Below are positions 17,796-25,687 of a stretch of 42,523 bases of DNA, piece after piece. The stretch spans positions 1 through 42,523 of the forward strand of contig JASHPI010000142.1 in NCBI GenBank assembly GCA_030038215.1. The letters run 5' to 3'. This DNA comes from Vulcanimicrobiota bacterium. Lineage in GTDB: Bacteria > Vulcanimicrobiota > Vulcanimicrobiia > Vulcanimicrobiales > Vulcanimicrobiaceae. The notes below the pieces were generated by a model. That model was not told where the DNA came from, searched no databases, and worked only from the letters and a program-made list of their open reading frames with translations. Each line of letters starts with the position of its first letter. Position 1 is the first letter of the stretch. The position numbers and the translations under genes were made by a program.

Positions 17796-18241
17796 CGGCG
17801 GACGTGCCGCGCGATTTCGCGCTCTACGTCGCGTTTGGCGGCGTCCGCGCGCTTGTCCCACAACTTCTTGCCGCGAGCCACCCCAAGCTGCACCTTTGCC
17901 TTACCCCGCGTGAAATAGAGGCGCAGCGGGACGATGGTCAAGCCCTTCTCGGCAACGCGACTCTGGAGTTGCACGATCTGCTCTTTGTGCAACAGCAGCT
18001 TGCGCGGACGGTTCGGCTCGGCATTCGAGAAACTCCCGGCTCGATATGGCGGAACGTGCATGCCGACGAGCCAAGCCTCGCCATCGCGAAAGCGCGCGTA
18101 AGCTTCGCTTAAACTCACCCCGCCGGCGCGCACCGACTTCACCTCGGTACCGGTGAGGACGAGGCCGGCTTCGACCGATTCGAGGATGTGGTACTCGTGG
18201 CGCGCGCGCCGATTCTCGACCGTTGCAGAGCTCTGTTTCAT
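17792..18241 (-). CDS. smpB: SsrA-binding protein SmpB
   Basis: SmpB binds tmRNA and brings it to stalled ribosomes for trans-translation. The 149 residues carry NRRARHEYHILE, GLVLTGTEVKSVRAGGVSLSEAY, and the C-terminal GKAKVQLGVARGKKLWDKR tail that mimics the anticodon arm in the decoding centre. It starts one base after the stop of the hotdog gene (TAA then ATG), as the last gene of the moeA-hisC operon. No tmRNA gene was seen in the window. Confidence 0.97.
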   Translation of the reverse strand: MKQSSATVENRRARHEYHILESVEAGLVLTGTEVKSVRAGGVSLSEAYARFRDGEAWLVGMHVPPYRAGSFSNAEPNRPRKLLLHKEQIVQLQSRVAEKGLTIVPLRLYFTRGKAKVQLGVARGKKLWDKRADAAKRDVEREIARHVRR

Positions 18242-18685
18242 TTACCCGAAACTGCGCGGAAGGCGATCGTCGGCTGCTGCGAGCGAGCCGAGGGAGACGA
18301 AGCGCCCCTCGGCGTGCGCGAGCACGTTCCCGGCCGCATCGAGCACGCTGGCCTCGACACCCAGCACGTTGCGCCGCTGCCAGACGACTCGTCCTCGCGC
18401 CTCGATCGGCTGCTCGAGCGGAACCGGTTTGCGAAAGCGGACGTCGACCGTCGCCGTCACGCCGCGATGTCCCGCGAATCCGGCCGCGTGCGCCATCGCC
18501 TCGTCGAGCAGCGCCATCACGATGCCGCCGTGGGCAATTCCGCGCCACCCTTGGTAGCGCGAGGCGAGCGTTACGCGAGTCGACACATCCCCATCGTCGT
18601 CGCGATCGAAGTGCACGTGCATGCCGATCGGATTATCCGGTCCGCACGCAAAGCAGTTGCCATCGTCGAAAGGGACATCGCCCAT
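18242..18685 (-). CDS. PaaI-family hotdog thioesterase
   Basis: A 147-residue single hotdog domain. The start NCFACGPDNPIGMHVHF is the usual PaaI/4HBT signature with its two Cys, and the central helix has HGGIVMALLDEAMAHAA. It probably hydrolyses an acyl- or aryl-CoA; substrate unknown. The ATG at 18685 lies 16 nt after the stop of the phosphoesterase gene. A longer frame to 19048 is a shadow of the phosphoesterase. Confidence 0.88.
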   Translation of the reverse strand: MGDVPFDDGNCFACGPDNPIGMHVHFDRDDDGDVSTRVTLASRYQGWRGIAHGGIVMALLDEAMAHAAGFAGHRGVTATVDVRFRKPVPLEQPIEARGRVVWQRRNVLGVEASVLDAAGNVLAHAEGRFVSLGSLAAADDRLPRSFG

Positions 18686-18701
18686 CAGCGAACCTCCCGC
18701 C

Positions 18702-19427
18702 TCAGCGGCCGGCCTCGAGCCGGTCGGCCAGATACTCCGGCAAGTGCTCGGCACGGATCTTGGCTTGAACCTGAGCGATCGGATAGTCGTAGCGCACCCA
18801 TTTCGCGCGACGCGCCGGTGGGTCGTAGAAGAGAATCGAGGCTTGCGGGTTGAGGTCACGCGGCTGCCCGACGCTGCCGACATCGATAATATATCGCTTC
18901 CCATCTTCGAGTTGGAGCTCGCCGCCATGCTGCATGTGCCGATGTCCGATCGATCCGTCAGGCTCGCGCGTCCAGTATTCGGCAATGTGGGTATGTCCGA
19001 TGAAGACCACCGGCGCGTCAGTGCGCGCGAAGGCGCGCGCCGCCGCATCCTTGTCGAGAATGTATTCGAAATAGCTGACCGGAGCGCCGTGAACCAATAG
19101 GAAATCGGGGAAGCGCAGCTCGTAGGGCAACCCGTTGAGCCACGTCCGGGTGTCTTCGTTCAAGATGCTCTGCGTCCAGCCGATCGCCGCGCGCGCGGCG
19201 TCGTTGAAGTTCTCGACGCCGAAGTTTTCGATCGCGGCGAGATCGTGGTTGCCCAGCACCGCGTGTCGAGCGCGCCGGCGCAAGAGCTCCACGCATTCGT
19301 TGGGATTGGGACCGTACCCGACGCTATCCCCGAGACAGACCAGCTCGTCGTCCGGCGCGACGAGCGAAAGCGCGCGCCCCAGCGATTCGAGATTTCCGTG
19401 GACGTCGGAGACGATCGCATACCTCAC
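18702..19427 (-). CDS. Calcineurin-like metallophosphoesterase (YfcE/DUF2437-type)
   Basis: A 241-residue protein with all the binuclear-metal motifs in order: SDVHGN, GDSVGYGPNPNE, GNHD, LLVHGAP and GHTH. It is a phosphodiesterase or phosphatase; substrate unknown. The real start is GTG at 19427 (VRYAIVSDVHGN), overlapping the hisC stop as GTGA. Confidence 0.9.
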   Translation of the reverse strand: MRYAIVSDVHGNLESLGRALSLVAPDDELVCLGDSVGYGPNPNECVELLRRRARHAVLGNHDLAAIENFGVENFNDAARAAIGWTQSILNEDTRTWLNGLPYELRFPDFLLVHGAPVSYFEYILDKDAAARAFARTDAPVVFIGHTHIAEYWTREPDGSIGHRHMQHGGELQLEDGKRYIIDVGSVGQPRDLNPQASILFYDPPARRAKWVRYDYPIAQVQAKIRAEHLPEYLADRLEAGR

Positions 19428-20542
19428 GGTAAAGGAGCCTCGGCTCCAGCCCCAACTTCGTCCAGCACGGCGCGCAGTGCGCGCGCGAAGATTTGTCGCA
19501 TCGTTTCCGTCCCGGCGCTCACGCGGATGTAGCGGTCGAGCGGCGGCGCCCCCGGCTTGCGGATCCAAACGCCGTGCAGCAGCAGTTCATTCATCACGCG
19601 TGTTGCGCGCTCGGCCGATTCCATGTCGACGCAGACGAAGTTGGTCCGCGACTCGATATACCCATAACCGAGCTCGCGGGCCAGGCGGTAGTAGTCATCG
19701 CGCGCGCGCCCCGTTTCGCGCACCACGAAATCGCGAAAATTATCGTCGTCGAGGGAGGCCAGCGCGCCGACCTGCGCGTTGCGATTGATTCCGTACTGGA
19801 GCCGAATCTTTTGAAAGGTCTGCACGTTGCGTTCGGTTGCGAGGGCGTAGCCGATCCGCGCTCCGGCCATGCCGTAGGCCTTGGAAAACGTGCGCAGCCG
19901 AATCAGACGGTCTTCGAAGATCGAGGGCAGCAGCTCCCGTTCGTCGGTGAAATCGGCGTAGGCCTCATCGAGCAGAAACAGGCTGCTCTCCGGCAGCGCG
20001 TCGTAGAAGCGCTCCAGCTCCTCGCGGCCGAAGAATCGCCCGCTGGGATTGTCGGGATTGGCGAGATAGACGATTGATGGATGCGCGCTGCGCGCGACCG
20101 CGAGCAGCGCGTCGAGATCGGGTGAACCGTCATCGCGATAGCTCACCTCCAGCAATTGCGCTCCGTACCCGACCACGTGATAGTTGAAGGTCGGATATGT
20201 GCCGCGCGTGGTCAGGGCGCTATCGCCGGGGCCTGAGTAGGCGCGGACCGCCAAGCCCATGAGATCGTCGATTCCCGCGCCGACGAGAATCTGCGAGGCG
20301 CCGCAGCCATGCTTTTCGGCCAGCGCGTCGCGCAAATCCAGCGATTCGGGATCGCCGTACCACGATAGGCGTTCCAGCTCGGCGCTCATCGCCATTATGG
20401 CTTTGGGTGACGGCCCGAAGGCGCTCTCGTTCGCGCCTAAACGCACGAGCTCGCGCTGCTGCGTCTCGCGCATCAGTTGCTCGGGGCCGATAAACGGCGT
20501 CGTCGCCGGAATCGCTTCAACGGCGCGCGTCGGTCGAATCAC
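19424..20542 (-). CDS. hisC: Histidinol-phosphate aminotransferase-like PLP enzyme
   Basis: A 372-residue class I/II aminotransferase of the HisC branch. It shows RLGANESAFGPSPKA, the substrate loop TYPTFNYHV, NPDNPSG (162-168), LLDEAYADF with the PLP Asp, and the Schiff-base Lys221 in RTFSKAYGMAGARIG. HisC makes histidinol phosphate from imidazole-acetol phosphate; paralogs act on other amino acids, and no other his gene is here. GTG start 6 nt after the moeA stop, with GAAGAG upstream. Confidence 0.85.
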   Translation of the reverse strand: MIRPTRAVEAIPATTPFIGPEQLMRETQQRELVRLGANESAFGPSPKAIMAMSAELERLSWYGDPESLDLRDALAEKHGCGASQILVGAGIDDLMGLAVRAYSGPGDSALTTRGTYPTFNYHVVGYGAQLLEVSYRDDGSPDLDALLAVARSAHPSIVYLANPDNPSGRFFGREELERFYDALPESSLFLLDEAYADFTDERELLPSIFEDRLIRLRTFSKAYGMAGARIGYALATERNVQTFQKIRLQYGINRNAQVGALASLDDDNFRDFVVRETGRARDDYYRLARELGYGYIESRTNFVCVDMESAERATRVMNELLLHGVWIRKPGAPPLDRYIRVSAGTETMRQIFARALRAVLDEVGAGAEAPLP

Positions 20543-20548
20543 TACTCT

Positions 20549-21796
20549 TCAGCTCCCTATGAACCGGTAGACCGTGACCAGCGCACCCGCCGGCCATTCT
20601 TCATCGCGCTCTCCCAGGACGAGATATCCATCGGCGCGCGCTGTTTGACTTACCGAGAACGAGCGCACGGGGAGGGGATGCGCCAAAGGGACGTCACCGT
20701 CATGCTGCAGCGTCACGGGAACGTACCACGTCCAACCCAAGCGGCTGCGCGCCGGCGCCGCCAAGCGTGCGCGAATCGTCGATCGTGCGACCGGCGCACC
20801 CGTGAGCGCAGCGACGATCGGTTCGGCGACCGCATCGAGCATCATCAATGCCGAGGTGGGATTGCCGGGCAATCCAAGAATCGGTTTCCCGCGCGCCGCA
20901 CCGAAGAGCGTCGGCTTGCCGGGTTTTACGCGCAAGCCGTGGACGATGATTCCGGGTTCGCCGAGGCGCGCCACCGCTTCGGGCAGACGATCGCGCTCGC
21001 CGACCGACGATCCCCCGGTAACGGCCAGTCCATCGCACTCCTGCAACGCAAGTGCGAGCGCGGCCTCGAACTCCTCGGCTTCGTCGCGAAGGGTGGGATA
21101 GTGCCGCGGCTGCGCGCCCATTGCGCGTAAGGAGGCTGCGACGGCGTACCGGTTCGAGTCGCGGATCTGGCCACGTCGCGGATGCGCGGAAGGCTCGACC
21201 AGCTCGTCACCGCTCGAGAGCACCGCGACGACCGGACGCCGGTAGACTGGGACGGCAGTGACGCCGAGCGTGGTCAGCACGCCGATCTGCGGCGGCCCGA
21301 TGCGTCGACCGCCCTCGAGCAACTCCTCGCCGCGGCGCATGTCGGCGCCCGTTTCGATGACGTTGAAGCCGATGTCCAAGCGATTCCCAACGACGAGCTC
21401 GCCGTTTTCCACGCTGGCGTCCTCGAACGGAATGACCGCGTTGGCACCCGGGGGAAGCACTCCACCGGTTGGAATTTGCATCGCCGACGACGGCGCGATC
21501 GCGGTCTCCGGCGCGGTACCCATTTCCACGCTGCCGGCGATCTCGAAACGCCCCGGCGTGTTTTGGGCATCGAGCGCGAAACCGTCCATCGCCGAACGCT
21601 CCGCATTGGGATAGTCATCGTCGGCTAAGATCGGCTGCGCGAGAACTCGGCCCAACGCGTCGTCGACCGAGACGTGCTCGATCGTCGGCCCCGCGAGGTT
21701 CGCGCGCGCGAAGAAGGCGACTATCGCCTGATGCGGCGCGAGCAGCGATTCGTCGGCGAATCCGCCGGCGGGTAGGACTGCATTTGCAGACTGCAT
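20549..21796 (-). CDS. moeA: Molybdopterin molybdenumtransferase MoeA
   Basis: MoeA inserts molybdate into adenylylated molybdopterin to form Moco. The 415-residue protein shows SAMDGFALDA, PTGGVLPPGANAV, the MoCF-binding segment DSNRYAVAA, VTGGSSVGERDRLPE, VKPGKPTLFG and GLPGNPTSALMM, and a C-terminal beta domain. The ATG at 21796 is favoured by GGAGAAG 9 nt upstream; in-frame starts further out would run into serS. It heads moeA-hisC-phosphoesterase-thioesterase-smpB. No other molybdenum gene is seen here. Confidence 0.93.
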   Translation of the reverse strand: MQSANAVLPAGGFADESLLAPHQAIVAFFARANLAGPTIEHVSVDDALGRVLAQPILADDDYPNAERSAMDGFALDAQNTPGRFEIAGSVEMGTAPETAIAPSSAMQIPTGGVLPPGANAVIPFEDASVENGELVVGNRLDIGFNVIETGADMRRGEELLEGGRRIGPPQIGVLTTLGVTAVPVYRRPVVAVLSSGDELVEPSAHPRRGQIRDSNRYAVAASLRAMGAQPRHYPTLRDEAEEFEAALALALQECDGLAVTGGSSVGERDRLPEAVARLGEPGIIVHGLRVKPGKPTLFGAARGKPILGLPGNPTSALMMLDAVAEPIVAALTGAPVARSTIRARLAAPARSRLGWTWYVPVTLQHDGDVPLAHPLPVRSFSVSQTARADGYLVLGERDEEWPAGALVTVYRFIGS

Positions 21797-21805
21797 AATG
21801 GCGCG

Positions 21806-21812
21806 CTTCTCC
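21806..21812 (-). promoter_or_regulatory. Strong ribosome-binding site fixing the moeA start
   Basis: GGAGAAG on the minus strand, 9 nt before the moeA ATG at 21796. It decides this start over longer in-frame candidates. It lies just before the serS initiator on the other strand. Confidence 0.6.
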
Positions 21813-23099
21813 ATGTTAGATAACTCTCTCATTCGTCGCGAGCCCGACCGCGTCCGACGGTCGTTCCGCCGGCGTGGGCTCGATCCATCGTTCGTCGATG
21901 ACGTTCTGCGCTATGACGAAGAGTACCGCTCCTCGCTCACCGCCGTCGAGCGGGCGAAGGCCGAGAAGAACCGGCTTTCGGCGCAGATCGCCAAGGCGAA
22001 CGACAAAGCGCTCACCGCGCGCGAGCTGCGCGAGCAAATAGAGGCGCTCTCACGCGAGATCGAACTGGGAGAGGAACGCGTTCGCGCGCTCGCGGTTTCC
22101 GAGCCAAGCTCTCCCCTGCGCGCGCTGTTGGAGAATGCGCCGAATCTGCTCGAGGACTCCGTCCCCGACGGCGCCGGTGAAGAAGCCAACGTCGAGCTGC
22201 GCCGCTGGGGCGAGCCGCGGCATTTCGCTTTCGAGCCCAAACCACATTGGGAGCTTGGCGAGCGCCTGGGCATTCTCGATTTCGAACGGGCCGCGAAACT
22301 CTCCGGTAGCCGCTTCAGCGTGCTGGCCGGCGCCGGCGCGCGCCTCTCGCGCGCGCTGATCGCATTCTTCCTCGATCGCGCCAACGAGCGCGGCTATCTT
22401 GAGGTCGCGCCGCCGTTGCTGGTTTCGCGCGACACGATGTGGTCGACCGGACAGTTGAGCAAATTCTCCGACGCGATGTTTCGCGACCCCGAAGCCGACT
22501 TGTTCATGATTCCAACGGCGGAAGTTCCGCTGACGGCCCTGCGCGGCGACGAAATTCTCGAGGCTGCCGAGCTGCCCCGAAAGTACGCAGCCTACACACC
22601 CTGCTTTCGCCGCGAGGCGGGAGCCGCCGGAAAGGACACGCGCGGACTGATGCGTCTGCATCAGTTCGACAAAGTCGAGCTGGTATGGCTGGCCGTACCC
22701 GAAGCATCGGACGATGCCCTCGAGAGCTTGACGTGGGACGCGCGGTCGCTGCTGGAGGAACTCGGACTTGCGCATCGCGTGATCGTCCTCTGCGCCGGCG
22801 ATACCGGCTTCAATGCGGCCAAGACCTATGATATCGAGGTCTGGCTCCCCTCCGGTAACGGCTATCGCGAGATCAGCTCTTGCTCGAACTGCACGGATTT
22901 TCAAGCTCGTCGAGCCGGGATCCGTTTTCGTCGCGACGCCAAGAGCAAGCCCGAACTCGTGCACACGCTCAATGGTTCCGGGTTGGCCGTCGGGCGCATG
23001 TTGATTGCGATCTTGGAGAACTACCAGCAGGCCGATGGATCGATCGCGATCCCACCGGCTTTGCAGCCTTACACGGGCTTCGCGAAAATCACTCTTTAA
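21813..23099 (+). CDS. serS: Serine--tRNA ligase
   Basis: A class II synthetase that charges tRNA-Ser and also tRNA-Sec. It has the N-terminal coiled-coil arm (about 30-105), then motif 2 (TPCFRREAGAAGKDTRGLMRLHQFDKVE) and motif 3 (NGSGLAVGRMLIAILENYQ). The ATG at 21813 gives the family start LDNSLIRREPDRVR; an ATG at 21798 would add five residues. No ribosome site precedes it, and CATAAT at 21794-21799 could be the -10 of a nearly leaderless mRNA. It diverges from moeA with almost no gap. Confidence 0.96.
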   Translation: MLDNSLIRREPDRVRRSFRRRGLDPSFVDDVLRYDEEYRSSLTAVERAKAEKNRLSAQIAKANDKALTARELREQIEALSREIELGEERVRALAVSEPSSPLRALLENAPNLLEDSVPDGAGEEANVELRRWGEPRHFAFEPKPHWELGERLGILDFERAAKLSGSRFSVLAGAGARLSRALIAFFLDRANERGYLEVAPPLLVSRDTMWSTGQLSKFSDAMFRDPEADLFMIPTAEVPLTALRGDEILEAAELPRKYAAYTPCFRREAGAAGKDTRGLMRLHQFDKVELVWLAVPEASDDALESLTWDARSLLEELGLAHRVIVLCAGDTGFNAAKTYDIEVWLPSGNGYREISSCSNCTDFQARRAGIRFRRDAKSKPELVHTLNGSGLAVGRMLIAILENYQQADGSIAIPPALQPYTGFAKITL

Positions 23100-24034
23100 G
23101 AGACGTCCTGGATCAACTCCAGTAAGACTTCGCGATCGAGGTAGCGGATGTGTCCGTGCTCGCGGCGTAGGGCGTTGCGTCCTTCGAGCTCGGCGATGGC
23201 GCGGGCCGCAACCTCCTTGACCGTGCCGCCGGCGGCAGCGATCTGCGATTGCGTGATCGAAGATAGGGTTGCGGCCGCGGGCACCAATCCGCGTTCGGGC
23301 ATCGCGTAGGGAAGCAGGACGCGTGCGATGCGTCCGAGGATCGGCAACGACCCTTGCACGCTCAATGCATCGGCCAGCAGCCGCAGGCGCTGGGCCATGA
23401 CGATCCCGAGCGCCGTCGTGAGCTCCGGATGGCGCGCCGCGACGCGCGAGACAACATCCCACGGAACCTTGAGCACGCGCACCGTCTTCGAGAAGACCGC
23501 GATGCGCGCCATCTTCAGTCCGCGGTCGAAGTACTCCGCGACCCCGAATAGCTCGTAGGGGAAGATCTCATAGAGGATGCGCTCGCGCTCGCGGCCGCCG
23601 CCGTTCGCGCGCGCGACGATGCCTTCGGTGACCATGCCGATGAACGGCCAGTCGATGTTCTCGGCAACGAGCGTCTGTCCGCGGCGTCCGGTTTGCCAAA
23701 CCGCCGCTCCTGCGAGCTCTTCGCGAACGCCGGCATCCAACGCAGAAAACGCCGAGCAGCGTCCCAGGTGGTGCGCGCTCGAGTTACGGTCGCTTGCCTC
23801 GCCCGTCCGGTGCGTCAAACGCAGCTGCCACACGCGACTCGCAACTCGCCGGGTCTCGACCACAAAGCGGTCGGGTCGATCTTGCGTGACGCGCGCCGAC
23901 AAGGCGCGTGGCTCGTTCTCGGTGATAAGGGTTAGAGAGGCTCCCGATGGAAGACGGTCAAGTGCCTTTCGCACGAGATCCGGGCGCTCCCAAACCGGAA
24001 AACCGCGCAGGTCGATTTCGGCAGGCTGTCCCAC
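23096..24034 (-). CDS. DUF2249-CRP/FNR fusion transcription regulator
   Basis: A 312-residue protein. Residues 1-75 (EIDLRGFPVWERPDLVRKALDRL...) match DUF2249, a TusA/SirA-like fold usually found as a stand-alone protein near nitrogen-oxide genes. Residues 90-215 form a cNMP-type sensory barrel and dimer helix, and the rest a CRP-type winged helix (SITQSQIAAAGGTVKEVAARA). There is no FNR-type Cys cluster, so an Fe-S sensor is unlikely; the ligand is unknown. GTG start at 24034; 4-bp overlap with the convergent serS. It diverges from the secreted protein, which is a candidate target. The fusion is seen directly; its role is inferred. Confidence 0.8.
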   Translation of the reverse strand: MGQPAEIDLRGFPVWERPDLVRKALDRLPSGASLTLITENEPRALSARVTQDRPDRFVVETRRVASRVWQLRLTHRTGEASDRNSSAHHLGRCSAFSALDAGVREELAGAAVWQTGRRGQTLVAENIDWPFIGMVTEGIVARANGGGRERERILYEIFPYELFGVAEYFDRGLKMARIAVFSKTVRVLKVPWDVVSRVAARHPELTTALGIVMAQRLRLLADALSVQGSLPILGRIARVLLPYAMPERGLVPAAATLSSITQSQIAAAGGTVKEVAARAIAELEGRNALRREHGHIRYLDREVLLELIQDVS

Positions 24035-24104
24035 AATCGGTCACGTTCTCGCCGGGCGAAGCGCTCTACTCCCTAGAATGGCTCAACGAAAGGGAACAAT
24101 CGGA

Positions 24105-24620
24105 ATGGTATGGACGTTGACGCTGCGGTGCGCTAGCTACATTGCGCTCGTAAGCCTGCTTCTTCTCGGTCTGGTGACAACGGCGACCGCCCAGCAGGCT
24201 ACCGAGATGCACTTCAATACGGCGATCACTCAGGTCTACGGCTCCCAATACCCGCTCACCGGACGGCTCGATCTCCAGGTCTTTCCAACGGGAACCGTGC
24301 GTGGCTTCTATCACACTTCCTATTATAAGTTGAACATTCCGGTGGTCGGCGGAAAGGATGGCAACTACATCTGGCTGGACATCGGACCGTCCACCGTGGA
24401 CCTCGGCCTGGGCGCCGGTCCCCAGGGACGGCTCCATGTGGTCGGCTCGCTCGACAAGGACGGGTCCTTCAGCGGTCAGGTTTATCCCGAGACGCCCGCG
24501 GTGCTGTCTGGGACGTCGCAGGCGCAGACGTTCCCGAATCCGGGCCCCACGACCGCCGATCAGTATCTCTTCTCGGCGACGCCGGTTCAGCCGGCTCCGG
24601 TTGCCGACCCAACACCTTAA
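24105..24620 (+). CDS. Secreted protein of unknown function
   Basis: A 171-residue protein with a clear signal peptide (about residues 1-29, cleavage near ATAQQ). A beta-rich middle includes GSQYPLTGRLDLQVFPTG and GFYHTSYYKLNIPVVGGKDGNYIWLDIG, and the tail is Pro-rich. It has no Cys after the signal. I recognise no family. ATG 24105 has GAAAGGGA about 9 nt upstream; an ATG at 24078 is a weaker choice. It lies divergent from the DUF2249-CRP gene and ends in a 4-bp convergent overlap with the cytochrome c gene. Confidence 0.8.
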   Translation: MVWTLTLRCASYIALVSLLLLGLVTTATAQQATEMHFNTAITQVYGSQYPLTGRLDLQVFPTGTVRGFYHTSYYKLNIPVVGGKDGNYIWLDIGPSTVDLGLGAGPQGRLHVVGSLDKDGSFSGQVYPETPAVLSGTSQAQTFPNPGPTTADQYLFSATPVQPAPVADPTP

Positions 24621-25144
24621 GACGCGGCCTGGCTCTTCACGGCCTTCCACTCGCGTTGCGGCGCCGGTGGGAGGCTGTCCATATGTTTGAGGAAGAGCGT
24701 TAGCTGCCAGAGCTGTTGGTCGGAGAGGGTCTTTCCGAAAGAAGGCATCCCGGTAAGGCGGATGCCGTGCGTGATCTTCCAATAAGTCACGCCCTCGGGA
24801 TCGTCTTCAACCCCATCTTTGGCGAGCTGGGGCGGTTTCTGGTAGAGCCCCTTCGCGACGTTCGAAGGCTTCTCGTCGGCGGCGCCGTGGCAGATGACGC
24901 AATCGCGCGCGTAGAGCTTGATCCCCGCGATCAGATTGTCATCGGTCAATGCCATCGGATTGGGCGTCCGCGGAGCCTCGCGCGCCAAGGCGGCGTGCAG
25001 CGAGACGCGGGCCGCCCACCTCTCCAACCTCGGCGGCTTCGCGTCGGCATTGGCCGGAATCATGCCGGCTTTTAGGCCGACGTACACCAGTAGCAACAGC
25101 GCGGCAAGCGTGGCTGCGACCGTGATAACGACTACACGTCCCAT
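24617..25144 (-). CDS. Membrane-anchored monoheme cytochrome c
   Basis: A 175-residue protein with an N-terminal membrane anchor (about residues 4-25), a class I cytochrome c domain with CVICH (heme attachment) and the axial Met in TGMPSFGKTLSD. It probably carries electrons outside the inner membrane, but the partner oxidase or reductase is not in the window. Start is ATG 25144 with GAAAGAG 9 nt before; a TTG at 25168 is less likely. Confidence 0.88.
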   Translation of the reverse strand: MGRVVVITVAATLAALLLLVYVGLKAGMIPANADAKPPRLERWAARVSLHAALAREAPRTPNPMALTDDNLIAGIKLYARDCVICHGAADEKPSNVAKGLYQKPPQLAKDGVEDDPEGVTYWKITHGIRLTGMPSFGKTLSDQQLWQLTLFLKHMDSLPPAPQREWKAVKSQAAS

Positions 25145-25264
25145 TTGCGGGCGCTCTTTCAACTCCAATCGGTCGCAAACCCTCGAACCGGCGTGACGAA
25201 CCTTTCAAACGCCCGCATGGAGTCCGGTGCAACCATTACGCTTGAACGATTGGTAGAAACGATC

Positions 25265-25687
25265 ATGAGCGTCAAAGTTTACGGAGTCAATCACATTGCG
25301 ATCGAGGTCGACGATGTCGCGCGGGCGGTGGAGTTTTATCAAGACGTGTTCAACTTGGAGAAGCTCGATGAAGGCGAGGGCGACGCCTTCTTCAAGCTCG
25401 GCGAGCATCAGTTTCTGGCGATGTTCGAAGTCGAGAAAGTTCAGCCCAGCCGAACGCGTCATTTCGGTTTGATGGTCCGCGACGAGGAGCAGGTTTCAGA
25501 AGTGCGTGAGAAGCTGATCAAGAAATACGGCATCAAGCTGATTCCGCCGTTTCGGTGCGATTTTATCGATCCGTTTGGAAACCGGGTGCAGGTCGTCGAC
25601 CTGCATGATGAATCGCTGGTCTGGCTCCTACCGTACCAAGAGGTCCAAAAGGCCGGCTTGCGCTTCGCTAACTCGACTCACTCTTAG
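25265..25687 (+). CDS. VOC-superfamily (glyoxalase/dioxygenase-fold) protein
   Basis: A 140-residue single VOC domain: VNHIAIEVDDVARAVEFYQDVF, RHFGLMVRDEEQV and DPFGNRVQVVDLHDE. The last block has Gln where the metal-binding Glu usually stands, so it may bind metal with other residues or be non-enzymatic. No substrate can be named. ATG 25265 is the family start; an earlier ATG at 25218 adds a tail without homology. Convergent overlap of 20 bp with the monooxygenase gene. Confidence 0.8.
   Translation: MSVKVYGVNHIAIEVDDVARAVEFYQDVFNLEKLDEGEGDAFFKLGEHQFLAMFEVEKVQPSRTRHFGLMVRDEEQVSEVREKLIKKYGIKLIPPFRCDFIDPFGNRVQVVDLHDESLVWLLPYQEVQKAGLRFANSTHS

Noticed and set aside
17792-18241. A tmRNA gene expected near smpB
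   Set aside because: No gap near smpB can hold one and no alanine-tRNA-like ends were seen.
23577-24620. A 347-residue frame that includes the secreted protein
   Set aside because: The first half is antisense to the DUF2249-CRP gene and lacks protein-like composition; the signal peptide and ribosome site are at 24105.
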